A stretch of DNA of 64,000 nucleotides. It comes from Tausonia pullulans. Its lineage: Eukaryota; Basidiomycota; Tremellomycetes; Cystofilobasidiales; Mrakiaceae. The stretch covers positions 124,001-188,000 of the forward strand of contig OX637624.1 in the NCBI GenBank assembly GCA_951802195.1, given 5' to 3'. Position 1 is the stretch's first letter, and every line of letters begins with the position of its first letter. This document shows positions 46,920 to 58,372 of the stretch, piece after piece. Below the pieces are notes generated by a model that saw nothing but the letters and a program-made list of their open reading frames with translations, ran no database searches and was not told the DNA's origin. A program made the position numbers and the translations under genes.

Positions 46920-48579
46920 GGCGGTGTCGTCTCACGCGTCGAGCGAGGGACCGTTGTCTTTCCCAGGCTGATGGAGGGACGGATGGACAGCGCAGTAAGG
47001 GCGAAGGTGGGAAGTGGAGAGATAAGGGAGCGATAGTCAGAATCAAGCACCGCTAAGTCCAGAGAGGGAAGCAAAGGGGAGACTCCGCTCACGAGAGGCG
47101 TAGGGGCGGAAGTGGCTGGCTTCGCGCAAGCAGGCGGAGGGAGGAGGGCAAAGCCGGACGGGGCGAGGGGTCGAATGGATAGGGACTTCGGCGGGAGGGG
47201 GCGGGTGAACGTGTAGAGGAGGGGATACGATTGGCGTGTGCGTACTGTTGGACCGGATCGCCAAGGTGTCAAGGGGGAGCTGATGGTTGAGAAAGAGCGG
47301 CCGCGGGAGGAGGAAGGCGACGTCAATGCCTGGATCTGCCACCTCGCGCCTGCGTCCGATTAAATAGGGTCCACCAGTCTAGCCAAATAAAAAAAAACGA
47401 AAAGGGAGAGAAAGGCAGAGGCGGATCTACCCACATACGGATGACGGCCCCGCTCTCGCTCAGAGGATGCTGCAGGAGTAAGAGGCAGGGGACAAGCATG
47501 ACTCCGACTAGGCCACGGTCGGGTGTGTCCTCGTTCACACTTGACGGGTGCGCCGTTTGGACGGACGGACATCACAAAGGGCTGGCTGGGCTGTCAGCTT
47601 GAACGCTGCTTCTGAAAACGAAGAACATCTTATCACCGATGCCCTCGCGCCTTCCTGCAGTTCAAGATCTGAAGAATGCTCGAGCACAGCCGGGCGCACG
47701 CGGACCCGCTGAATACGTCTACTGAAGAACACGGTTGACCATCGGAACGCTCGAGAGGGGTGAGATGGCGCGCGGCCGGTCAATAGAAGGCTGCTCTCGC
47801 AGGCATGCGTGCTGGTTAAATTCTGTTCTGAGCTGCCCTTGCGATCAAGAGCGCTGCCACCTGAAGGACCAGCATTCGTTCGTGAATAGAGTACCAAGGG
47901 TGAGTGACCCCAAGCACATGCGCAACCATACATACAAAACCGAGCGAGGAAATCTGCGCACTCTTTTCCATGTTTTCCGTCCGCTGTACACCTAGATGTC
48001 GCTGATCCACATCAAGACCGTTCATCAACGACCGAAAGCCCAGCCTGGTCAGCTCGGTGTTTGGGCACAACAGGCCCAAAATAGACAATGGGGGAGGGGG
48101 GGGGTTGGGTTCTGTGAGTGCCTATGGAGCTCCGGAGTTCGTCAGTGATACAGCCCCGTTCTCTCTGTCTGTCACGGAATGCACAAATTCACCGATGCTT
48201 CCACTCCACACCAGAGAGGAGGACCCCCGGAAGAGCACCATCGACCCGGCGTGCGAGGTTTCTGCCGCGATGTCATCGTCTGGAGCAAGGCGATGCCTAT
48301 AACTGGCTGGAAAGGTTGTGCGAGCATCGAGGGAGGGGGCCTTGCAAACGAACTCGAACAGTTTCTGTCTCCTAACAACCTCGCCCTCTCTTTGCTTCTT
48401 GCTGTTCAAACCTGGCCGCCTTCTCTCTTTGTAGAACCGCGCATCCACAAAGCCCTCTCTCCCCTGAACCCGCGTGCAGCGCCGTCGGCCCCTTCGTTGC
48501 GCGGTCGCGACTCCTTCGCCCTCCCTCGCTTCTCCCTCCTCCTTCCGCTCATCCTTTTCCTTCCAGGGATTCCACTCAT
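46920..48579. other. Divergent promoter region of SSK2 and KRE6
   Basis: About 1.7 kb between two divergent starts. Frames at 46601-47342 (-) and 48179-48767 (+) have no domains beyond the annotated exons. The plus-side leader is C/T-rich from 48380. No RNA gene or repeat was recognised. Confidence 0.5.
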
Positions 48580-51500
48580 ATGTCCCCCGCCAACTTCTCG
48601 GGCGGATTCTCGCCTCTCATCTCTCCTCAGGGATCCCTCTCCAGCCCAGGGGGGTCAACCTCGAATGTTCTCCCGCATCCAAACAAAAACGCGACGTACA
48701 CTCGTGGCGTAATCAACAGGCCCCTGAGCGCCAACTCTTACACATCCTCCATGTATACGGGTGTTGACATGGATAGTGTATCCGGCAGCAGACGGGGAAG
48801 CTGGATCCCGGGCGAGGGAACGGCGCCGACGGCCTCTGAACGGGTGAGTTTCGACCACCTGGCATAAGCGGCGTGCTTGCGATCTGTCTAGTCTGCGGAG
48901 CGGCGTGCCTGGGTGCTCTCTTCGCCTTCAGGCATGCTTAGCTGGTGCGCCGTGTTGTACCGTGTGCAGTGCTTTCTCTGGCTCTCGCCAAAGCTGCTCT
49001 TGAGTGGAGATGGCAAGAAGAGTCTGCCGCTGCCTTCCAGCCAGATGCCGGTGGAGGACCGACGATGCCCCGCGCTCGCCATCGCTCTCCCCCGAGGGTG
49101 GCCCACCTACAGGCTGTCCAGCTGGCGGGCCTTGACATTAATATTGACAGTTGAGCCTCAAGCTTATTGCTGCTCATGGGAGAGCGCCTGTTTGCGGCCA
49201 GAGAAACCTGACCTCGTGCCTTCGTCATGCCTAACTCAGTATTTCGATCGTGCCCTTGCTGACACGCGTGTTTACTCACTACTACCTAAACAGTACCGTC
49301 TTCCGGCAGCGGAAGTTCCGATAGAAGACGCTCCCGAGCCGGACGATTACTTGCACGATCCCTCGACCAAAAAGCTAGACGATACGGGCACTATTTTCAC
49401 CACGTGAGTCAACTAGCCTTCGTCCAGGCAATGACACCCGCAGCACTTACATGCGATATTGTTCCCTCAGCCGAGGATTCGCCAACATCGGCTTCCTCCT
49501 CATCCTTATCGGCGCCCTGCTCATGCTCTTGTGCGTTATCGTGAAGAAGGGCCCTCCGGCAAATCGTGTGCTTATCAAGGCCCCCTCTCATGCAGCATGG
49601 GCTACCCGATCATTGCCTTCGCTCAGAGTCACTCGCAGACTCTCGGCGCCTTCAATCTCGGCGGTGTTAACGGATCTGGTCAGGTCGCCGCCACGATTGG
49701 CAACTTTGGTCTCATTGACAACGATACACCTACCGAAGCGTTCACCAAAAAGGCACACACCGGGGACGACTGGCAACTCGTCTTCTCCGACGAGTTCGAG
49801 GTCGACGGAAGGACCTTCTGGCCCGGGGACGATCCTTTCTTCGAAGCGATCGATCTGCATGCATGGGCGACGAATGATCTCGAGTATTACGACCCAAGGG
49901 CCATCTCGACGAAGAACGGCATGATGTTGGTCCCCTGATCTTTAATAATTCAGTTTAGACTGCTGGTGCCAACCCACTTAACCTGATCATCTTTCTTACA
50001 CAGGTCCATCGAGCTCAGCAAGCGACCGAGCCATGGTCTGAACTACACAGGAGGCTCTGTGCAGTCATGGAACAAGTTCTGCTTCACTGGCGGAAGGCTC
50101 GAGGGTGAGAGCACGAGGCGGCGCAATCTTCGTCTCCCCAAAGCTTCTGACATATAATGGTCCCTCAGCGAGCGTCCGACTCCCGGCCAAGGCATCCGTC
50201 TATGGCCTGTGGCCCGCCTTTGTACGCCCTCCTCTTCAATGCACATTGTTCTTTATCTGACCCTGGAGCTCGATCAGTGGACTATGGGAAACCTCGGCCG
50301 TGTCGGATACGGTGGCACGCTCGAAGGGATGTGGGTGAGTACTAAATGCCGCACAGAGTTTTGCTAGAGCGCTTCACTAATGGAGTTTCTCACGACAGCC
50401 TTACACCTACGATAGTTGCGACTACGGCAGTCAGTTCTGTTTGATCGAGCTTTCTCGGCCTCTCGGATTCCTCAAGCTGACCACCATCCCTTCACTCAGC
50501 CCTCCAGAACCAAACGCTCAATAATGAGCCCGAAATTGCCCTCACCAGCGGTACTTGGATCGCCGACGGCCTCAAGTACCCGAAAGCTCTATCCTACCTC
50601 CCCGGTCAGCGACTCTCCCGCTGCACTTGCGAGAACGACTCGACGCATCCGGGACCGAAGCACTCTGATGGCAGTTGGGTCGGAAGGGGAGCGCCCGAGG
50701 TGAATTCAGCCTGGAGATCTAGCATCCTATCATAAGAGTGCTGACATGTTTGCGAGCAAACAGATCGACGTCTTTGAGGCCCAGGTAGACACCGCGAGTC
50801 TCATCGGACAAGTCTCGCAATCTGGGCAGTGGGGCCCCTTCACGCCGGTGCGTTTTGTTTCTGTTACTCTTCGATAATTCGCGCTGACTAGTTGCCTTTG
50901 AACTGCCAGGACTACGTCTGGGAGAAGTGAGTTTCGATTTGCGAACGAGTTGAAAAGGCGCTGACTTGTGAGATGCTCCATGACACAGCAAAACACACGG
51001 CAAGATCGGTGAGTCCCCTCGCAGCGCGCACTGAAGGCTTCCACGCTGACGGTCGTTCTTACTCTAAAATTGTAGAGGACGACAGCATTTCCCATCTGAA
51101 TTCTTACCAGGGTGGAAACATGCAGGTGCGTTCTCGAATCGCTTGCTGTTCCCATCTCTCAGACGCTTGTTGACCTTGATTTTTGCCTCAGCAAACCTCC
51201 TCGATCGTTTCCGACACCAACCAGGGTGAGAACACCTTTTCTCATGCAGTTGCTCCGATATTCTGACTCTTTTTCAGACTGTTACGAATGGGATTCGGAG
51301 GGCAACCCTGGCTGCTTCTCTGTCTATGCCATCGAGTACAAGACGGGCGAGGATGGATACATCAAGGTCCGTCTCAGCCAACGTGTGACGTCCTTTATTT
51401 TAGACTAACATATCTTGCCCTTCAGTGGTTCAGCGATGACAAGCTGTAAATAGTGTACTTCGTGCTCCTTTGTCGTGAGCCGGGCTAACGAGTGACGAGC

Positions 51501-52341
51501 TCTCAGAATGTGGACGTACACAGCAGGAGGATTCCCTGCCATTCCTGAAGCCAGGATCGGCGAGAGAATTATCCCGGAGGAGCCAATGTACATTCGTGAG
51601 TATTTCTCGCTTTTCAGTATCTGTTCAAACGGTGGTACTCAGAGTTGACGTATTCTGCTTCCATCGCGCGCAGTGTTCAATCGTGAGACCGCTGCTCTTC
51701 ACCTCATCTTGAACTCTCAATCTTTGCTGACTCGCTGACATAATCTTCGCTCAGTTGCTATGTCTTATAACTTCGGTTCTATAGACATGGACTCTCTGGA
51801 GTCGTTGTGGCCTGTGCACATGGATGTAGAATATGTCCGTCCTCAATCCTACCTCTTTCTAGATTTCCTCAGATGTATTTGGAGCTGACTCGTTGATGTT
51901 CTCGCAGATCCGTGTCTACCAGGACCCTGCTCTCAAGAACATCGGCTGCGATCCAGTGGATGTGAGTACCAATTGCATCGCTGCCAACAACTTCGTCCAT
52001 CGCTGATTGCTGTCTTGTAATTTCAGCACCCGACGGCTGAATACATCGTCAGCTTATTTTCTCTGGCCCGGTAGGAAGCCATTTCATTTCGCCCGCTGAT
52101 GTTCTTCACTCAGGCTCGGTTCCCGGAAGGCTATACCAATCCTAAGTAAGTCGCTCCTCCAGCTGTCCTGATCCATTACTCTTGCTGATTTGTCACCTTC
52201 CCAACTGTCAGCATCACGACGGTCCGTCTTCGCTCTCAGGTATTTTCATAAGGAGCACCGACTGACCTGCCTTTCTTCTTGTAGTGGGAGCAAATGACGT
52301 CCGACGTGGTCCCGGGCAACCAACTTTTGGGCCAGTGCTGA
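48580..52341 (+). CDS. KRE6: Beta-1,6-glucan synthesis protein, KRE6/SKN1 type (GH16)
   Basis: Twenty-four exons total 1872 nt, 623 residues: 48580-48843, 49294-49403, 49471-49530, 49596-49925, 50004-50104, 50169-50221, 50278-50334, 50399-50429, 50500-50699, 50764-50847, 50910-50926, 50989-51008, 51076-51125, 51192-51225, 51278-51366, 51426-51445, 51507-51595, 51674-51682, 51755-51834, 51908-51961, 52027-52047, 52114-52145, 52212-52221 and 52285-52341. It is a type II membrane protein: cytosolic Ser-rich tail, one helix near residues 127-154 (IGFLLILIGALLML), then the lumenal SKN1 domain. That domain has WQLVFSDEFEVDGRTFWPGD, VYGLWPAFWTMGNLGR and the GH16 catalytic pattern E-IDVFE near residue 402. 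Relatives act in the ER/Golgi and at the wall in beta-1,6-glucan assembly. Intron 1 is 450 nt. Exons of 9, 10, 17 and 20 nt occur. Confidence 0.92.
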
Positions 52342-52595
52342 AAGTTTGACTACCGGCCAAACTTCTCATCCTCTGCCTCGAACCTGCATCTCATTCTCCA
52401 TATATACCTTCATACCCTTACCCTCAGAGCGTACCCTTACTTCACTCGTCCGCATGACTTCCACATTGCTCTCCATTCCACTTTCAACCCCCGAGCAAGT
52501 TCTCCCCTCCCCTTGCTTTTTTGGACAATGCGCATTCATCTTTCCTCTCTTTTCTAACGTCAGCGAAAGCCCATCAATTTTCCGTCCTCCTCTCA

Positions 52596-53730
52596 CTACA
52601 AGAGCGCAGCGACCTCCGCCCAGTCTGAGCCGTTAAGCTCGGCCATTTCGAGAGCCGTCATGCCTTCTAAGTCGGGAAGGTTCTTATCAGCGCCAGCCTC
52701 CAGGAGAAACTTGACGAACTCGGGCCGATTCCGGTCGGCTGCAAGATGGAGGGGGGAGTAGCCCTGAAAAGAAGTAGATGTCACAGTTTCAGTCGGCTAG
52801 ACAAACGATGGAGCGAGCGAGAGAGGCCTTCACGTAATCGTCTAGCTTGTTGATCTCGTCCGGGTGGGCGGCAAGGTACTCTCGCAGCAGAGACAGGTCT
52901 GGCACGATGATGTGCAGATGGGGAGGCAGGTCACTCGCGCTGGAAACAAGGAGGACCAGCTCAGCCTCTACTCGCGCGTGATAACGACACACAAAACTCA
53001 CCTGTTCTCATCTTCCTCTTCGATCGCCATCGTGCTCACTCCGTTTCCGAGTCCACCGCTCAAAGAGACACCTCCGCCTTTCGAGCCTGTCGCCACCTTG
53101 GGCTTGTTCGCCTGACGCGCCTGCTCGTCCGCCTCATCGTCCGAAGAGAGGTGGTCGAGGTCGACCGAGTCCTCCGAATCCGAATCATTTCCTTTCCGGA
53201 GGTCCGATTCTTTCACTGAAGGAACAGTGAGAGCGAGGGTCAGCTCCCGTCGCGGGCGCGTCACGTCGAACCCAAGTCCTTCCTGCTTGCCAACAACCGA
53301 CTCGAAGACCACTCACAATCCCACCCAAGACCTCTCACGATAGCGACATACTCCTCCCTCGCCTTCCCGAGCTCTTCTTCCCGGCCGCTACTGCTGCCCG
53401 ACGATGATTCGACCTCCTTGGCAGCCGCGTCCCATGCGTCCCATTTGGATCGCCCCGTTGGGTCCCAGAACCCCGGGCGAGCAGGTCGGGTGGCGGATTC
53501 TTCGGGGGTTGTGAGGACCTTGTAAAGGCCGTAGAGCTACAGGACGGACAATGGGCGGGATCAGGTCCAGAGCTGACGGGAACCAGTGCGCGTCACGGAA
53601 GGCCAGCAATCAGACGCACGCGAAGCTTTGTGGACGTCGAGAGCGATGCGGCTTGTGGGAGAGATGTAAGGTCCTGAGATGCTCGGAGGAAGAGCGCTTG
53701 AGATGGGTAGGAGGAAGACGAAGATGCCAT
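52596..53730 (-). CDS. Acyl-CoA-binding protein with ankyrin repeats (ACBD6-like)
   Basis: Five exons (53620-53730, 53317-53536, 53002-53215, 52834-52939, 52596-52763) give 272 residues. The N-terminal ACBP domain reads FLRASQDLTSLPQ, STKLRLYGLYKVLT, then RPGFWDPTGRSKWDAWDA, the usual K-W-AW site for the acyl-CoA chain. A disordered acidic linker follows (residues ~115-180). Two ankyrin repeats come next (YSPLHLAADRNRPEFVKFLL, MTALEMAELNGS). This order is that of ACBD6, a cytosolic long-chain acyl-CoA carrier. The gene converges with KRE6, the two stops being 255 bases apart. Confidence 0.88.
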
Positions 53731-54042
53731 GGTCGTCGGGGATCCAAGCGAGGGAGTAGTGATCGATGAACAGGAGGGGCCGGGCAGTTGAGACAGCCAA
53801 GAGGTAACTAGACACTGTTGTGATGATTTGTGCTGAGTGGAAGAGGAACGGGAGAGGCTATCTGTCTGACGTGCCGAACGCGATGATTGTTGGTCGCTGG
53901 GGGTGGAAGGAAGACCTCGGACGCGACCGACGCCTGGCTGGCCCTCACATGAATCACGCCCCATGCTGCCGTCATCTCCAGACCAATCGGACTTCGATCG
54001 CTGAACGGACCATCAAAGAAAGAAAGAACGCACATGAATCAT

Positions 54043-57000
54043 TCAGTCCCTCCCACCTACCAATCCCTCCCTCTCCTCCTCCCCACTCCCGCTCCCGCTC
54101 CTCTCCCTGCTCGTAGCTTCCATACTGCTACTCCTCTTCTTCCCCTCTTCAGCCTCGTCCTCGTCCTCATCCTCAATCGCAAACACCACCCTTGAGTCCT
54201 CTACCCCGCCGCTCGATGTGTTCCCCCGCCTCGCATGCTTCACCGCTTCCTCCGCTTCGTCGTCGTCGTCCGGGTGGTCAGGGTGGCGACCCGTCGAATA
54301 CCCGCCACCGCCAATGCCAGCTTCCTCGTCGTCGTCGCCTCCGCGGCCGCGGCCGCGCGACTGGGCGAGCTCGAAGTCCTCGGCATCGGCTTCTTCTTCG
54401 TCTTGGGCAAGTTCTTCCGACATGGCGAAGCTGTGAAAAGGACAGATATGGATGTTAAAATGAGGAAGAGAGGGGGGGGGGGGGGGGGGGGTGGTAGAAC
54501 GAAGAACGAGGAGGGCGAAGAGGGAGAGGAAGAACACACCGAACGTTGTTGGACGTCGGCCGCCATAGCCAGGCAATGCTGCAGAAGACGCCGAGGTAGA
54601 TGAGGCTCAAGGAGCCGTCGAGAAGGAACCAACTAGTAGGGGACCGAATCAGCGGCCAAACGATGGTGACGAGCGAGAGTCATGAAGCCCACCGGTACTG
54701 CCAGTTTCGCGGAGCGTAGTCCTCGCTCTGTCGGTCGGAGAGGGAGATGGTCGAGATGATGAAGAAGCCGCCGATGGCAATGACCGCAGCCCTGGGAAGA
54801 GGAAGGGTGATCAACAAGATATAGGGAGTGTCCGGCGACGACGCAACGTACATCAAGATTCGATAGAGTCGCTTGAACATCTATAAAGAAGAGCGCAGTG
54901 TGTCAGCAGACTGTGTCAGCAGACCGCGGGGAAATCCAAGTAGTCCTCGTTCACCTGCAACTTGTGTTTCTGCTTCCGTTTCTCGAGGTGGAGAATCGTG
55001 CCATTCAGGCTGATGACGCTGTGAGCCGAGAGAAAAGGATCCTGCTTCAGTCAGAGCAAGATCACCTCAATCGGCTGGTGACATACCTCCACATGCAGAA
55101 GCACGTGAGGGTGAAGGAGAGACCGATGATGATGGAGAGTATGCCGAGGAGAGAGACAGTCTCAAGTGAGATCTCGACAGTGCCGACAGAGTAGACCACT
55201 GAACGGGGGAGAGGAGTCAGTTTGATATATGGGCAGCGCAAAATATTGGTGAGGGAAGAGCGCACCCCCAAAGATGAAGTGCTTAATAACAGAGAAAAGG
55301 AGTCAGTAAAGAGTCGTAGATGACCCCTCGAATCCCTTCACTCACGAGGACCGTCAGAACGCGGATACGATTCATGATCGTCCCGAGCGTCGGTGTAACG
55401 ACACTCAGGCCCATGCAGACAATGAGAAGGAGGAAAAGGCTGATCGAGTTCCTGCCGGCGTTGAGAATGGCGACGACGAGGAGGAAGGCAGTCGAGGAGG
55501 TGCCCGAGCCGTGCTTGTTTAGGTAACTGTCGATCGCAAGAGTTCAAAAATGACGACTTTGATAAGGAGGAAAGCGAAGAGGCGTACCGGTAATACACGA
55601 GATAGACAAACATCTCGACGATGAGGTAGATGAGCGTGCCGGAGACGTAGTTCTGAGCAAACGAGAGGGATGTGAGCTCATTTCGGACCAGACTCAACAA
55701 GCCAAACGACAACACACCTGAATTGGGAGCAGCTGAGCAAAATGCCGGTAGCACAGGAACCCCCATCCGAGCCCAATCGCGATGTAGACCACAGTGAGTA
55801 TGCCGTAGAACGTGATCTTCGGGTATTCGCCCGCAGGGAGCTGACCGTCGAAGACGTTCTTGAACCTGATGAGACCTTTATATTCGGCGTGCTGGGCGTC
55901 GGCGGCACGCATGGCGAGGGCCGGCGAAGATTCTCCAGGGTTAGCGCGTGTTGAGAGAAGGGTGACGGGGACAGTGCCGACCTGTGAGCCAGGAAGGGGA
56001 AGCGACATCAGCGTTAGTCCTGAGGGCAACCCAGAGAACTGCCAGCAAACAGACACCCACGCAGTAGTAGCCTGTCTTCTGGACCCGATATTTGATCACC
56101 TCGCCATGGTACGACAGCGGAGAAGCCGCCGTAGCGGTCGGTTCGGATGGAGCGACCTCTTTGATTGACGTGGACGTTGGCGAGCCCTGAGCCGGGGCGG
56201 CGGCCTTGCCGTGGCGGAAATCATCGATGGACGTCACATAGGGCTTCTTCTTCTTCTTGTCGTCTTCATCATCGTCTTCCTTGTCATCATCGTCGTCGTC
56301 CTTGTTGTCATCGTCATCGTCATCGTCCTTGTCGTCATCGTCGTCGTCGTGATCATCGCGCTTCGAGTTGAGACGTTCATCGCTCCGCCTGGGGGCTGAG
56401 CTGTTGCCGACACCCGCATCACCGAACCGGACACTCGTGGTGAAAATGCTAGTCATGTTGCGGGTCACCGTCTTTCCAAGCGGGCCCGACTTGGGGTCCG
56501 GGAGGGTGACGATAAACTCGCCGAGCGAGGCCTCGTCGCAAAGGCGCTGGCGGAGGGCCGAGGTCGTGCAGATCTGACGTGCGGGACGAACCAGACTGTC
56601 AAATCTTATACTAGAGAGAGGAGAGGGGTGGTCGAACGCACGTAGGTTTTGGGCAGGTTCGATCTAGAGAATGACGGACGAAGGCGCGCGCGTCAGTCTG
56701 TCAGCCCGTCTGGCGGTTGGTCGTCCATCCCTCAAGCAGAACTGAACGCACTCTTCTGATGTTGACCCCGGGAGCGTCGGTGTTGGTGCTCCGAGGTATT
56801 GGACTGCAGCCAGGAAGGCAGGGTTCGACAAAGCGATGCGTCAGCCAAAGTGAGACCGCTCGGCGGCCGCATCCGACGCGACGAAGTGACATTGAAAGCG
56901 TGAACAGAGGGAGTGAGGGGATGGGAGGGCAAACGAAGAACGACAAACACACCGTCGTTCCACTCATAGATGACCAGCGCGAGTTGGCCCTTGGATGATG

Positions 57001-57323
57001 GCTCAAAGGTGACTATAGGGTTCACAATCAGTCGAGTCAGCCCAAGCTCACTAGCTTGCTTCCTCTTCATCCCATCATCCCGTTATCGGCCTAATACGGA
57101 CCCTCAATGTGAGCACGCTCGCTTCCGCCTCTTCGCCCTCCAGCCCACATACCGGTGCAGACCTGGCGCATGCTCATGTCAGTGGATGACGGTACACGCA
57201 TGCTGGAGCCGGCATCGCAACGCTCACCTGGCGATTGTCGTCGAGCGAACTGAATGCAACCTCGTACGCCATTGTGAGGGCCGCCGACGCGGCGAGGACA
57301 GTGGCGAGCGCGGACACTCGCAT
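54043..57323 (-). CDS. Lung-seven-transmembrane protein (PTM1/GOST type)
   Basis: Sixteen exons: 57228-57323, 57102-57162, 56953-57012, 56752-56803, 56642-56663, 56061-56573, 55718-55981, 55588-55652, 55346-55526, 55266-55281, 55087-55198, 54955-55018, 54852-54880, 54693-54791, 54540-54632 and 54043-54430. They encode 704 residues. A signal peptide (MRVSALATVLAASAALTMA) leads to a lumenal domain with NRQVCTGMW, VTFEPSSKGQLALVIYEWND and a ~38-residue Asp/Lys tract near residues 168-205. Seven helices occupy ~320-575 (ITFYGILTVVYIAIGLG; NYVSGTLIYLIVEMFVYLVYY; RNSISLFLLLIVCMGLSVVT). The tail is long and acidic. Ptm1 and its relatives are Golgi seven-helix proteins of the GOST family, linked to membrane traffic. 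Exon 10 is 16 nt. Confidence 0.87.
54472..54491 (+). repeat. Poly-G run in an intron
   Basis: Twenty consecutive G on the plus strand are poly-C in the sense of the PTM1-type gene, inside its last intron. Confidence 0.9.
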
Positions 57324-57828
57324 GGGTGAGGAGAGAGGGAGATATGGAAAAGATGGGAGGAAGGACGAAGTTGAGGTTGATGGTCGAGCGAGAAACGAGA
57401 GTCGCGGCGTAAGCGGTGAAGGGCGGTCGCGGAGAAACGCGGACAGGAGAGGACAGGCCGAGAACGTCAGTCACCCAAGGAGCGAGGTACTTTGAATTGA
57501 CGCAACGACCACTACCGCGGCCGGCCATAGGGCAAGTGTCATAAGGGAATTCGTCTCCCATCTTGACTTCGTCGTTGTATGCCGCTCTCAACATGGACAT
57601 CACACCCACGAACAGATAGCCTTTGAGTCTGGGCTGGCCTCATCCCGGTCCTTACGCTCTCGAACTATCTCATCGATGAACAAGCAAAGGTTGTAAAGAC
57701 TCCTTATGAACCGCGGAGGAACACATACAACGAGAACTTTGCCCCTCACCAGGCCCGCGGGCGTCAGCATCTGAACAAGGGATGCCGGCTCCCGCTGCTG
57801 CCTGAGACACACTTGAAAAGTGCCGGGC

Positions 57829-58372
57829 TCATCGGTCTCCGTTCATCGAGTCTCGGAGACGAAAGCGAGTGATGTCGTCCAGGGCCTTCTTGCCAGCCTG
57901 AGGAAGAGAGTGCGCATTGGTGGTGAGAGAGAGACAGGAAGCGAATGTCAGCGATCCCTAGGCTGACGAGCATTGGAAGGCCGCGAAAGAGACCATTTTA
58001 TTCACGTTGCGCTGGGCCCGCTCAGTCCGATCCCAGTACGACATCTATGGAACGAGGAGAGTCAGCCTGGAGAGGCGCTGCAAGACAAAGGAACATCGAA
58101 GGGCCGGCCTTCGCCGACACGGACTCGCCATGCGTTGACCTATGCGAGAGTCTGTGAAGCAGGAGGCGGATTAAGAAGGTGAGGGTTGATAAGGAAAGAG
58201 GAAGAGACGAACCCGAATATTTCTCCTGTGAAAAAAGAAAGAAGTTATTGTCAGGTTAAACTGCAAGAGAAGAGCCGGTCGAGTGTCGTTCAAGCTCGTA
58301 CCCCCTCAAACTTACAGCAGCGGTCCTCAGGTCTGGCCTGGGCTTCTCGACTCCTTCTCCGGGGAAGAGCAT
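57829..58372 (-). CDS. Unknown 82-residue protein in five exons
   Basis: Exons 58302-58372, 58213-58225 (13 nt), 58095-58139, 57994-58044 and 57829-57897 join in one frame of 249 nt. All introns have GT-AG ends and branch-like CTGAC or CTAAC sites. The protein starts MLFPGEGVEKPRPDLRTAA, continues RNIRVNAWRVRVGEGRPFD and MSYWDRTERAQRNVNK, and ends ALDDITRFRLRDSMNGDR. It is basic and helical with no membrane segment or signal peptide. It could be a small mitochondrial or RNP subunit, but I recognise no family. Alternative donors exist for exon 1; the chosen one (58301, GTACGA) is the only one that keeps the frame open. It lies in tandem upstream of the PTM1-type gene on the same strand. Confidence 0.55.

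Noticed and set aside
46451-47342. Long minus-strand frames upstream of SSK2 (46601-47326 and 47043-47342)
   Set aside because: They open with TTG or GTG and are Ser/Pro-rich. A 19-nt first exon at 46901-46919 with consensus splice sites gives a continuous N-terminus instead.
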